Positions 8,597 through 16,788 of a stretch of 30,610 nt of DNA are shown here, piece by piece; position 1 is the stretch's first letter, and every line of letters begins with the position of its first letter. The translations under genes were made by a program, and so were the position numbers. The DNA is from CAIUKX01 sp964580965 (GTDB taxonomy: Bacteria; Bacteroidota; Bacteroidia; Flavobacteriales_D; Crocinitomicaceae). The DNA lies in assembly GCA_964580965.1 (NCBI GenBank), contig CAZOLZ010000025.1, forward strand, positions 1-30,610, in the 5' to 3' direction. The notes beneath the pieces were generated by a model, which saw nothing but the letters and a program-made list of their open reading frames with translations, did no database searches and was not told the DNA's origin.

Positions 8597-9937
8597 TTAT
8601 AATTTTCTAACTGCTTCTTTAAACATGTTACCTCTTTCTTCGTAGTTTTCAAATAAATCAAAACTTGCACAAGCTGGAGATAATAATACAGTTTCATCTT
8701 TTTTAGCTAGACGGTATCCATATGCTACCGCTTCCATTGCTGTTTTTGCTTCAACTATTGTATCAACAACACCCGTGAAAGCTTCGATAATTTTTTGATT
8801 ATCCTTACCTAAACAGATAATTGCTTTAACATTATCTTTAACAAGTTCTGTAAGTTCAGAATAGTCGTTACCTTTATCGACTCCACCAACAATCCATACT
8901 GTTGGTTTCTCCATGCTTTCTAACGCAAACCAAGTTGAGTTAATGTTTGTTGCTTTAGAATCGTTAATGAATTCTATACCATGAACTTTGGCAACAAATT
9001 CAAGCCTGTGTTCTACATTTACAAAATCAGTAAGACTTTCTCTCAAAGAATTACTTCTAATGTCTAATACTCTGGCAGCAATTGCAGATGCCATCGAGTT
9101 TTGGGTATTGTGCTTACCCTTAAGTGCTAAATCGTGAATTGACATAATGAATTTTTCGTTTATTGTTATTGTTATTTGTTCCTTTTTTAAATAAGCTCCT
9201 TTTGTTGTTTTTTCTTTCATTGAAAATTGTGCAGTTTGAGCTTCTATTGACCTTTTTTGTACTTCTTTTGAAATAATTGGATCATCTAGGTTGTAGATAA
9301 ACCAATCTTTTTTAGTCATGTTTTGAATGATTCTAAATTTAGAATCAACATAGTTTTGCATTTCATAATTGTATCGATCCAAATGATCGGGAGTAATGTT
9401 TAAAAGCATTGCAATATCTGCCTTAAAATCATACATATCATCCAATTGGAAAGAACTCAATTCTAAAACATACCAGTCAAAATTTTCAGTTGCAATTTGT
9501 TTAGCAAAACTTTGACCAATATTGCCCGCTAGACCAACGTTAAGACCAGCCTTTTTAAGAATATGATAAGTCAACATGGTTGTTGTTGTTTTACCATTAC
9601 TTCCTGTGATACAAATTGTTTTTGCATTTGAGTAATAACCTCCAAATTCAATTTCTGAAATAACCTTAATTCCTTGATTCCTAATTTTTTGAATAATTAG
9701 AACGTTATCTGGAATTCCAGGTGATTTTATGATCAAATCTGAAGCTAATATCTTTGCTTCCGAATGTTGTTTTTCTTCCCATTCAATTTGATTGTCATCT
9801 AACTCTGTTTTGAAACTATTTTTAATTGCTCCAAAATCTGAGACAAACACACTCCAACCTTCCTTTTTAGCAAGGATCGCAGCACCGACTCCACTTTCGC
9901 CAGCGCCCAATATTGATATGTGTTTAGATGAACTCAT
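8597..9937 (-). CDS. murD: UDP-MurNAc-L-alanine--D-glutamate ligase MurD
   Basis: MurD adds D-glutamate to UDP-MurNAc-L-Ala with ATP in the cytoplasm. The N-terminal Rossmann domain begins SILGAGESGVGAAILAKK (residues 8-25). The P-loop GSNGKTTTT is at 112-120. The conserved LNITPDHLDRY lies near 180, and GKHNTQNSMASAIAA near 274 marks the hinge to the third domain. That domain carries INDSKATNINSTW and VWIVGGVDKGND (347-358), then LLSPACASFDLFENYEERG near 74-92 residues past the start of that block. The length of 446 residues is typical. The gene is three bases after mraY. The next gene downstream looks like a copy of this enzyme's last domain. Confidence 0.97.
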   Translation of the reverse strand: MSSSKHISILGAGESGVGAAILAKKEGWSVFVSDFGAIKNSFKTELDDNQIEWEEKQHSEAKILASDLIIKSPGIPDNVLIIQKIRNQGIKVISEIEFGGYYSNAKTICITGSNGKTTTTMLTYHILKKAGLNVGLAGNIGQSFAKQIATENFDWYVLELSSFQLDDMYDFKADIAMLLNITPDHLDRYNYEMQNYVDSKFRIIQNMTKKDWFIYNLDDPIISKEVQKRSIEAQTAQFSMKEKTTKGAYLKKEQITITINEKFIMSIHDLALKGKHNTQNSMASAIAARVLDIRSNSLRESLTDFVNVEHRLEFVAKVHGIEFINDSKATNINSTWFALESMEKPTVWIVGGVDKGNDYSELTELVKDNVKAIICLGKDNQKIIEAFTGVVDTIVEAKTAMEAVAYGYRLAKKDETVLLSPACASFDLFENYEERGNMFKEAVRKL

Positions 9938-9940
9938 GAA

Positions 9941-11182
9941 CTACCTTAATTTCAATGTTACAATAGTTACTACTGCTAATAAAACAGCTACAATCCAAAA
10001 CCTTGAAACAATTTTAGCTTCGTGGACTCCTTTCTTTTGATAATGGTGATGAAGAGGTGCCATTAAGAATATCCTCCTTCCTACACCAAATCGTTTTTTT
10101 GTATATTTAAAATAAGTTACCTGGAGTACTACCGATAAGTTTTCAATTAAGAATATTCCACATAATAATGGGATTAATAATTCTTTGCGTATTACAATTG
10201 CAAATACAGCGATGATTCCTCCTAGTGCTAAACTTCCGGTATCTCCCATAAAAATTTGTGCTGGATAAGAGTTAAACCATAGAAATCCGATACAAGCACC
10301 AACAAATGCAGCAATAAAAATTACCATTTCTTCAGCTAAAGGGATGTACATCACATTAAGGTAATCTGCAAATTTCACGTTTGAACTTATATATGCTAGT
10401 ATAGCTAACGCTAATCCGGCTATCGCTGAAGTACCTGTAGCGAGTCCATCTAATCCATCGGTTAAATTTGCTCCATTTGATACAGAAATTACAATAAGTA
10501 TTACGATTGGGATAAAAATTAACCATCCTAAATTGCTATTTCCTATTAAATTCGAGTAGTTAAATTCATTTCCTTTTACAAATGGAATTGTAGTTGTCAT
10601 AGCATCTGTTTTTATCCATTTTGTCTTTCCTTCGTCATCTAATTTCTCGTGTTGACGAGTTACCAAAGTTTCGTTTTCGCTCAGTTCATATTCAGCTGAA
10701 ACTCTTTTGTGAACTTGTACATCTTCACTGAAATAAAGAATACCACCAACTAAAATTCCAACTCCAAATTGACCGATTATTTTAAATTTTCCTTTTAAAC
10801 CTTCCTTGTTTTTTTTGAAAACTTTAATATAATCATCAAGAAACCCAATCATTCCTAACCATACGGTAGAAATTAACATTGTAATTACATAGATGTTGTG
10901 GAGTTTAGCGAAAAGTAAAGTAGGGATAAGGATTGCGCTCAAAATAATAATTCCTCCCATTGTAGGTGTTCCTTGCTTTTCAATCTGCCCTTGTAATCCC
11001 AGATCTCTAACAGTCTCTCCAATTTGTTGTCTTCTTAAAATTTGGATTATTTTTTTTCCAAAAAAGACTGAAATAATTAAAGAGGTTATCAAAGCCATTG
11101 CAGCTCTGAAAGAGATATAATTGAACACCCCTGCACCAGGGAAGTTTATTTCATTTAAATAATTAAAAAGATAGTACAACAT
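9941..11182 (-). CDS. mraY: Phospho-MurNAc-pentapeptide transferase MraY
   Basis: MraY joins UDP-MurNAc-pentapeptide to undecaprenyl phosphate, making lipid I in the inner membrane. The catalytic motifs are present: GFLDDYIKVFKKNKEGLKGK near residues 113-132, NGANLTDGLDGLATG at 236-250, FMGDTGSLALGG near 320 and APLHHHYQKKG near 385. About ten membrane helices are visible. The protein has 413 residues against 360 in E. coli. The excess lies mainly in a hydrophilic stretch at about 152-212, an enlarged loop that MraY of other Bacteroidetes also has. The start codon shares one base with the murE stop. Confidence 0.97.
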   Translation of the reverse strand: MLYYLFNYLNEINFPGAGVFNYISFRAAMALITSLIISVFFGKKIIQILRRQQIGETVRDLGLQGQIEKQGTPTMGGIIILSAILIPTLLFAKLHNIYVITMLISTVWLGMIGFLDDYIKVFKKNKEGLKGKFKIIGQFGVGILVGGILYFSEDVQVHKRVSAEYELSENETLVTRQHEKLDDEGKTKWIKTDAMTTTIPFVKGNEFNYSNLIGNSNLGWLIFIPIVILIVISVSNGANLTDGLDGLATGTSAIAGLALAILAYISSNVKFADYLNVMYIPLAEEMVIFIAAFVGACIGFLWFNSYPAQIFMGDTGSLALGGIIAVFAIVIRKELLIPLLCGIFLIENLSVVLQVTYFKYTKKRFGVGRRIFLMAPLHHHYQKKGVHEAKIVSRFWIVAVLLAVVTIVTLKLR

Positions 11183-12639
11183 TATTTCTCCATTTTAATA
11201 AACAATTCATTTACTATTTCCATATCATCAAAGTGATGTTTAACACCATTTATTTCTTGGTAATTTTCGTGTCCTTTTCCTGCAATCAATATGATATCGC
11301 CTTTTTCAGCTATTGAAACAGCTGTTTTTATCGCTTGAGCTCTATCTGTTACCGATAATGTTTTTTTAAAATGTTGACCTTCAACTCCAGTCATCATATC
11401 ATCAATAATTGCTTGAGGTTCTTCGGTTCTTGGATTATCAGATGTAATAATCACTTTATCACTCAATTTACAAGCAATACCAGCCATTTTAGGACGTTTG
11501 GTTTTATCTCTGTCTCCACCGCAGCCTACAATTGTGAATACTTGTTCATTTCTTGTTCTGATTGAACCAATTGTTTTTAGGACATTTTCTAATGCGTCTG
11601 GTGTATGAGCATAATCTACGATAGCTGTTATACCTGTTTTGCTTGTCATGTACTGAAATCTTCCAGCAACAGAATCCAAGCTACTTAATGCTGTTAAAAC
11701 TTCAATTTTATCTTCACCTAATAATTCCGCAATAGCATATACTGTAACTAGATTATAAGCATTGAATTCACCAATTAATTTTGACCAGAATTCAGTTCCA
11801 CACAGGTTTAATGTTAACCCTGAAAATTGATTCTCAAGAACTTTAACTTTGTAATCAGCAGGACTTTTTAATGCGAACTTATACTGTTTTGCCTTCGTGT
11901 TTTGAAGCATCACCATTCCATTTTTATCGTCTATATTGGTTAAAGCAAATGCCTCTTTTTTTAATCCGTCAAAGAACAATTTTTTGACACGAATGTATTC
12001 TTTAAAAGTTGAATGATAATCTAGATGATCGTGTGTGATGTTTGTAAACACAGCACCATCAAAATCAAGCCCTAGTATTCTGTTTTGGTGAATTGCGTGT
12101 GAACTAACTTCCATAAAACAGTGACTACATCCTTTCTCAACCATTTTAGCTAATAAAGCGTTTAAGTTTATTGGGTCTGGAGTTGTATGTGTTGAAGGAA
12201 TTTCCTTATCTCCAATTTTATTGACAACAGTCGATAATAGACCTGTTTTATAACCCAACTTCATAAAAAGTTGATGTGAAAGGGTAGCTGTTGTTGTTTT
12301 ACCATTCGTTCCTGTTATTCCAACTAATTTTAATTTCTTAGCAGGAAAATCGTAAAATGCATTGGCTAATTCTGCAAGGGCAACATGTGTATTTTCGACT
12401 ACAATATTTGTCACAGTGTTATTGATATCGGTTTCATTTTCAGAAACGATAATTTCACAACCGTTAGCAATTACCTGAGGTATGAATTGATGACCATCAG
12501 TTGAAAAACCTTTAATTGCGATAAAAATTGAATTTGAATCTGCTTTACGTGAATCAAACACAATTGTTTTAAAGCTTCTTTCGGTAGAACCTTTAATCTC
12601 AATTTTTTGAATATGTTGTAAAATATTTTGTAATTCCAT
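11182..12639 (-). CDS. murE: UDP-MurNAc-tripeptide synthetase MurE (meso-DAP type)
   Basis: MurE adds the third amino acid of the stem peptide in the cytoplasm. The sequence has the N-terminal FDSRKADSNSIFIAIKG segment near residue 28, the P-loop GITGTNGKTTTATL at 107-120, and the conserved HTTPDP near 155 and THDHLDYH near 206. The C-terminal domain has IVDYAHTPDALENVL and GCGGDRDKTKRPKM. The DNPRTEEP motif near residue 400 has the Asp-Asn-Pro-Arg that contacts meso-diaminopimelate in known MurE enzymes, so meso-DAP is the predicted substrate rather than lysine. The length of 485 residues is typical. The gene lies two bases after ftsI and touches mraY. Confidence 0.97.
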   Translation of the reverse strand: MELQNILQHIQKIEIKGSTERSFKTIVFDSRKADSNSIFIAIKGFSTDGHQFIPQVIANGCEIIVSENETDINNTVTNIVVENTHVALAELANAFYDFPAKKLKLVGITGTNGKTTTATLSHQLFMKLGYKTGLLSTVVNKIGDKEIPSTHTTPDPINLNALLAKMVEKGCSHCFMEVSSHAIHQNRILGLDFDGAVFTNITHDHLDYHSTFKEYIRVKKLFFDGLKKEAFALTNIDDKNGMVMLQNTKAKQYKFALKSPADYKVKVLENQFSGLTLNLCGTEFWSKLIGEFNAYNLVTVYAIAELLGEDKIEVLTALSSLDSVAGRFQYMTSKTGITAIVDYAHTPDALENVLKTIGSIRTRNEQVFTIVGCGGDRDKTKRPKMAGIACKLSDKVIITSDNPRTEEPQAIIDDMMTGVEGQHFKKTLSVTDRAQAIKTAVSIAEKGDIILIAGKGHENYQEINGVKHHFDDMEIVNELFIKMEK

Positions 12640-12641
12640 TT

Positions 12642-14747
12642 TTACCTCAATGTTAGTTCAACCACTCCTTCATTATACGCTGGTGTTCCAGGGGCATATG
12701 ATTGTTTATAAACCGTACCGTATCCAATTATTTTCGCTTTCATACCTGCTTTCTCGATGAGGTAAATTGCATCTTTCGCTGTCATACCCTTTACATTAGG
12801 AACAGTTCCCTTTATAATTTCACGTTTTGATAATTCAATTTTTTTGTCTTTAGCATGTGTGTTTACCCATTCTGTTTCTATACTCTTTTTGTATGGAACT
12901 TGAAGCTTATTCATGGCGGTAACTAAATCATATAAGTTACCATCGTTTGATATTGGCGTCTCTTTTGCTTTTTGAATGTTTTCATTTACAGCTTCGTGAT
13001 ATTGTAAACTAGTAGCATATACTTTATTAGCAATAGCAGCAAATACGGTTCCTGATACTGATGCGCCATAGATATTTTCTCCCGATGCAGCTATAGAAAC
13101 GATGCAAGAGTAGATAGGTTTTTCAACTGGGAAATAACCAACAAATGAAGCAAGGTATTTTTTTTCTCCACGAGTACCGTATCTCATATCGTCATTTAAA
13201 ATTTCAGCAGTTCCTGTTTTACCAGCAATATCAAAATAGGATGATGTTAGTTTTCTTCCCGTACCATTTTTCATAACACCTTCTAAACATAACTTAATTT
13301 CATGCAGTGTTTTGTTTGAACAAATCTTTGCGTTAATTACATCAGGCTCAAAATTTTTAATGATTTCTGTTCCACGTTTGATCTGCTTAACAAATTGAGG
13401 TTTAACTACTTTCCCATTATTAGCAACAGCATTATAAAAAGTTAACGTTTGAAGAGGGGTTTGTTGTGTTTCATAACCGACAGATAACCAAGGTAATGAA
13501 ATACCAGACCAGTTTTTTGTTCCAGGTTCGTAAAGTGTTGGATTTGCTTCGCCATATAAATCAATACCCAAAGGATCAGACAATCCAAAAGACTTTATGC
13601 GGTTTATAAATGCTTGTTCATTATTACGATATGCTTCATTGATTACTTTTGAGAAGACATTAGAAGAAATTTCAAAAGCATGCTTAATTGTTATTGTCCC
13701 ATGATCTTCTTTGTGAGCCTCGTTTAATGATTTATCATAAAAAGTATATTTAGAAGCAGTTTTTACCTTATCGTAAATACTAAATTTATTATCCTCTAAA
13801 CCTGCCATTAAAGAAGCAAGTTTGAATGTCGATCCAGGTACTTCTTTTGTACCAATTGCTTGATTGTAAGTTTCAAAATATTCTTCTCCATCGTTACCAA
13901 GAGATAGATTGACAATAGCTTTTATAAATCCTGTTTTAACATCCATAACAACAGCACATCCATTTTTTGCGTTATGCTCTTTTAATTGCTTAAGTAATTC
14001 GTTATGGGCAACTTCTTGAATTTCGATATCTATTGAAGTAACAATATCAGCACCTTCAACTGCTTCTTTTACGATTTGACCTGTTTTTTTCCAACCTGTA
14101 GAAATACGTTGTTCAACCTCTTCTCCATATTGTCCAGCCAGATATTCATTGTAAGCTCCTTCAATTCCAACTCTTGATTCTGTTCCGTTTTCATGTTTTT
14201 TGTAGTAACCTAAAGTTCTACTCAGTAACTTATTATAAGGCCTTCTTCGCTCAATTTTTATTTCGGTGTCGATAAGTCCTCCTTTCATTCTTCCTAATTG
14301 GAAGATAGGTAGTTCATTTAATTTTCGTCGTTCTTCATTTGAAACTTTATTTTTGATTTTCAAATAACGATTCCCTCTTTCCCTAGCAGTTCTAATGTAG
14401 TTTTCCCACTCTCTTGCTGAGCGGTTAGTATACATTTGCGCAAGACCTTTGGCTAAATCAGAAATTTGTTCGTCAAAGACCTGTTTTTTCACAACAGTTG
14501 GATCCATATGGATATTATATGTTGCTATTGAAGTCAATAAAGGAGTGAAATTAACATCTAAAATTTCTCCTCTTCTTGGTTCTCTTTTTATGATTCGAGT
14601 TGGAATTTTGTCTTCAGATCCAGAAATAACATTTGTACTACCTTCTATTTGAATAGAGAAAGTTTGAGACAGAACGATTAACATTATTACAACAAAAATG
14701 AAGTAAATAATTAAAATTCGTGACTTGATATGTTTTTCAACACTCAT
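12642..14747 (-). CDS. ftsI: Septal transpeptidase FtsI (PBP2x/PBP3-like) with C-terminal PASTA domain
   Basis: FtsI is the class B penicillin-binding protein that cross-links septal peptidoglycan, working with FtsW. One N-terminal membrane anchor (about residues 10-28) is followed by a dimerisation domain (RREPRRGEILD-type block near 55-65). The transpeptidase domain carries the active-site serine in STFK (306-309), the SSN triad (361-363) and KTGT (510-513). A single PASTA domain follows at about 649-701 (VPNVKGMTAKDAIYLIEKAG), the fold that binds muropeptides or beta-lactams in Gram-positive proteins and is usual in Bacteroidetes FtsI. At 701 residues it is longer than E. coli FtsI (588). 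The gene overlaps the ftsL stop by four bases. Confidence 0.96.
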   Translation of the reverse strand: MSVEKHIKSRILIIYFIFVVIMLIVLSQTFSIQIEGSTNVISGSEDKIPTRIIKREPRRGEILDVNFTPLLTSIATYNIHMDPTVVKKQVFDEQISDLAKGLAQMYTNRSAREWENYIRTARERGNRYLKIKNKVSNEERRKLNELPIFQLGRMKGGLIDTEIKIERRRPYNKLLSRTLGYYKKHENGTESRVGIEGAYNEYLAGQYGEEVEQRISTGWKKTGQIVKEAVEGADIVTSIDIEIQEVAHNELLKQLKEHNAKNGCAVVMDVKTGFIKAIVNLSLGNDGEEYFETYNQAIGTKEVPGSTFKLASLMAGLEDNKFSIYDKVKTASKYTFYDKSLNEAHKEDHGTITIKHAFEISSNVFSKVINEAYRNNEQAFINRIKSFGLSDPLGIDLYGEANPTLYEPGTKNWSGISLPWLSVGYETQQTPLQTLTFYNAVANNGKVVKPQFVKQIKRGTEIIKNFEPDVINAKICSNKTLHEIKLCLEGVMKNGTGRKLTSSYFDIAGKTGTAEILNDDMRYGTRGEKKYLASFVGYFPVEKPIYSCIVSIAASGENIYGASVSGTVFAAIANKVYATSLQYHEAVNENIQKAKETPISNDGNLYDLVTAMNKLQVPYKKSIETEWVNTHAKDKKIELSKREIIKGTVPNVKGMTAKDAIYLIEKAGMKAKIIGYGTVYKQSYAPGTPAYNEGVVELTLR

Positions 14748-15160
14748 TTTGATTCTTTCTCTTTTTTAATTCGAATTACTTTTGTTGGATTTATTGTTTC
14801 AATTAATCCTTTATCTCCTAATTTTTCAATTAATTTTTCCCTTCTCGTTTCTTCTTCTAATTTTGCTTTCACCTCCAAGTAATCTGCTGAAAGTTCATTA
14901 AGCTCGTTTTGTGCTTTTTCGGCATCTTTTGCTAATTGTTTTCCGTAATAACCTTTTCCGATTAATAACAATAACAAGAAAAGGATGTAAAACATGTAAC
15001 TTAAATTGTTTAAGACGAATTCTTTATTTAAAAAGTCACCATTTAATATTTGAACAATAGAATTAACTGAGCTGTCCGAAGATTTTTTCTTTTTCTTCGA
15101 TTTAGCTGCTTTAGCCTCTTTACGAGCAAGCGTGTCTTTATCTATTATTTCATTTTTCAT
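14744..15160 (-). CDS. ftsL: FtsL-like division protein
   Basis: This small bitopic protein has the FtsL layout: a basic cytoplasmic N-terminus (KAAKSKKKKKSS), one membrane helix (about residues 54-75, YMFYILFLLLLLIGKGYYG) and a periplasmic heptad-rich coiled coil (AEKAQNELNELSADYLEVKAKLEEE). FtsL pairs with FtsB and FtsQ and activates FtsWI. The call rests on topology and on the place between rsmH and ftsI, since FtsL sequences are poorly conserved. I prefer the ATG at 15160 (138 residues, 11-base overlap with rsmH). A TTG five codons further upstream at 15175 is also open. Confidence 0.85.
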   Translation of the reverse strand: MKNEIIDKDTLARKEAKAAKSKKKKKSSDSSVNSIVQILNGDFLNKEFVLNNLSYMFYILFLLLLLIGKGYYGKQLAKDAEKAQNELNELSADYLEVKAKLEEETRREKLIEKLGDKGLIETINPTKVIRIKKEKESK

Positions 15161-16079
15161 CTCGTCTTTTTGCAATTCTTAACTTTGCACTTCGTGCTCT
15201 AGGGTTTTTCTCAATCTCTTGTTCTGAAGGAGTTACTGGATGTCTAACTACTTCATCGAAAGGTTTGAGAATGTTTCCAAAGAAATCTTTTTCGATTATT
15301 CCTTCAAGTGAACCTTTTTTCATGTAATTTTTAACCAATCGATCTTCTAAAGAGTGGTAAGACATAACCACAAGTCTTCCCTCTGGTGCTAATACATCCT
15401 TAGTTTGTAAAAGGAAGCGTTCTAACACATCTAATTCTTTATTAACCTCTATTCTGATTGCTTGAAAAACTTGAGCAAAAAATCTATTTTCTTTATGTTT
15501 AGGGGCACATTTCCCTAATATCTCCATCAATTCTCCAGTCGTTTCAATGGGTGCGTTTTCTCTTGCAACAATAATTGATTGGGCAACTTTGTATGCATTA
15601 GCAAGCTCACCATACTGTCTAAAAATATGAATGAGTTCTTTTTCATCGTAAGAAGCAATTAGAGACTTTGCAGATAGCTCTCCATTTTGATTCATTCGCA
15701 TATCAAGAGGGTCGTTAGATCGAATAGAAAATCCTCTTTCACCTGCATCAAATTGGTGAGAAGAAACACCTAGATCAGCAAGAATGCCATCTACTTGTTT
15801 TATCCCCATCATTTTTAGATGGTTCGAAATAAAAGCGAAATTTGAAGCTACGAAATGAAAGTTAGATGCATCCCATGTGTTTTTTTGAGCATCAGGGTCT
15901 TGATCAAAAACAATAAGTTTACCTTCTGGAGCTAATTTTTTAAAGATTTCTCTGGAATGACCGCCACCTCCAAACGTAACATCAACATAAATCCCGTCGG
16001 GTTTAATATTTAAACCTTCCAAGCATTCATTCAGCATTACTGGTACGTGGTATGTCTCTTCCTGTCTATTCGTTGTCAT
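15150..16079 (-). CDS. rsmH: 16S rRNA (cytosine-N4)-methyltransferase RsmH
   Basis: RsmH (formerly MraW) methylates N4 of C1402 in 16S rRNA using S-adenosylmethionine. The N-terminal HVPVMLNECLEGLNI leads into the SAM-binding motif VDVTFGGGGHSREIF near residues 33-47. ILADLGVSSHQFD and RGFSIRSNDPLDMRMNQ follow near 100-130, then RFFAQVFQAIRIEVNKEL and the catalytic-region VMSYHSLEDRLVKNYMK. The C-terminus ends in PRARSAKLRIAKR, typical of the family. The length of 309 residues is normal. The start overlaps mraZ by 14 bases and the end overlaps ftsL, so translation of the three genes is probably coupled. Confidence 0.97.
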   Translation of the reverse strand: MTTNRQEETYHVPVMLNECLEGLNIKPDGIYVDVTFGGGGHSREIFKKLAPEGKLIVFDQDPDAQKNTWDASNFHFVASNFAFISNHLKMMGIKQVDGILADLGVSSHQFDAGERGFSIRSNDPLDMRMNQNGELSAKSLIASYDEKELIHIFRQYGELANAYKVAQSIIVARENAPIETTGELMEILGKCAPKHKENRFFAQVFQAIRIEVNKELDVLERFLLQTKDVLAPEGRLVVMSYHSLEDRLVKNYMKKGSLEGIIEKDFFGNILKPFDEVVRHPVTPSEQEIEKNPRARSAKLRIAKRRDEK

Positions 16080-16524
16080 CTATATCACCCATTACATTAT
16101 CCGCTAAATCAGCGAAATCAGCCATGTTGCCTTCAATCATTTCGAAGTACATAGATTTATCCCAAATTTCAATACGATCATTGTAGGCGATGAGCATGAT
16201 GTCTTTTTTCAAACCAACTCGTTCCATGTGTGAAGAAGGGATTAATATTCTCCCGACATTATCCAAAGTAATTTGTTTAGCACCTTGGTGGAACAAACGA
16301 TAAAACATTCTGTTTTTTGGTTTGAACAAGTTCAATTTTGAAAGTTTTTCACTCAATTTCTCCCATTCATTCATTGGGTAAATTGTCAAACAATCCTCAA
16401 AACCTTTGTTTAGCATGAAATTTTCTTGGGCAGCAGGAGATAGTTGCTTCCGTAATCCGGAAGGGAAAAGGAAACGCCCTTTAGCGTCCAATTTTACCTC
16501 ATATTCTCCTACAAGTCCTATCAT
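16066..16524 (-). CDS. mraZ: Transcriptional regulator MraZ
   Basis: MraZ is a DNA-binding protein with two AbrB-like half domains that form ring-shaped oligomers. In E. coli it represses its own dcw operon through direct repeats. Here the two half domains are visible as LDAKGRFLFPSGLRKQL near residues 12-28 and LDNVGRILIPSSH near 87-99. The length of 152 residues is standard. It is the first gene of the operon. Repeats of the type MraZ is known to bind lie 31-47 bases upstream of the ATG (16555-16571), so autoregulation is likely. Confidence 0.96.
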   Translation of the reverse strand: MIGLVGEYEVKLDAKGRFLFPSGLRKQLSPAAQENFMLNKGFEDCLTIYPMNEWEKLSEKLSKLNLFKPKNRMFYRLFHQGAKQITLDNVGRILIPSSHMERVGLKKDIMLIAYNDRIEIWDKSMYFEMIEGNMADFADLADNVMGDIDDNE

Positions 16525-16554
16525 AGCTTTATAATGAGCAAAAATAATGGTTTA

Positions 16555-16571
16555 TTACCACTATTTACCAC
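16555..16571 (-). promoter_or_regulatory. Candidate MraZ box (proximal)
   Basis: On the minus strand GTGGTAA occurs twice with exact 10-bp periodicity (TTACCAC at 16555-16561 and 16565-16571 on the plus strand). E. coli MraZ binds TGGGN repeats separated by 5 bases, which is the same period and nearly the same core (TGGTA here). The pair lies directly downstream of the proposed -7 element, over the expected start point, which suits a repressor. Confidence 0.6.
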
Positions 16572-16599
16572 AAATATACACATTGTTGATAAGTTGTAA
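16571..16599 (-). promoter_or_regulatory. Putative promoter of the dcw operon
   Basis: On the minus strand TATATTTG (16571-16578) matches the Bacteroidetes -7 consensus TAnnTTTG exactly. The expected -33 element is weak: TTA at 16597-16599 with an 18-base spacer, instead of TTG. Transcription would begin near 16565, giving a leader of about 40 bases before mraZ. No other convincing promoter was seen upstream of the 15-gene run. Confidence 0.55.
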
Positions 16600-16676
16600 C
16601 GTTCTTTAAAGGTAAAAGGTTTCAAAAAAAAATTAAAATACTGATTATACTTGTATTTTAGCTTCTTTTGTGTCTA

Positions 16677-16696
16677 GTGGTAAAATGTGGGAGTTT
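16677..16696 (+). promoter_or_regulatory. Candidate MraZ box (distal)
   Basis: GTGGTAAAAT is followed directly by GTGGGAGTTT, two GTGG cores exactly 10 bp apart, the second containing the classical TGGGA. The pair points the opposite way from the proximal box and lies about 93 bases before the eamA-type gene. It could be a second operator for mraZ or could place the transporter gene under MraZ. This is inferred from the motif only. Confidence 0.45.
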
Positions 16697-16761
16697 TTAA
16701 GATTTGTTGATAAATTTTAGATTATTAACAACTTTATAATTCTAAAATCAATCGAAATATG

Positions 16762-16769
16762 TAGGTTTG
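16762..16769 (+). promoter_or_regulatory. Possible -7 element of the EamA-type gene
   Basis: TAGGTTTG matches TAnnTTTG, 20 bases before the ATG at 16789. No TTG is found at the right distance upstream, so the assignment is weak. Confidence 0.3.
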
Positions 16770-16788
16770 TTCAAACAATAACAGTTGT

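Noticed and set aside
8596..8697. A longer start for the small gene between murD and ftsW
   Set aside because: The extension lies entirely within the murD 3' end in another frame and encodes a sequence with no similarity to the rest. The ATG at 8595, one base past the murD stop, fits the operon spacing.
14744..15175. TTG start for ftsL at 15175
   Set aside because: An ATG five codons later at 15160 gives a normal FtsL and a smaller overlap with rsmH. The TTG remains possible but is less likely.
16768..16777. TGTTCAAACA before the EamA-type gene as a fourth copy of the photolyase operator
   Set aside because: It differs by a base in the centre, is a single copy and has no 20-bp partner, so it is probably chance in AT-rich DNA.
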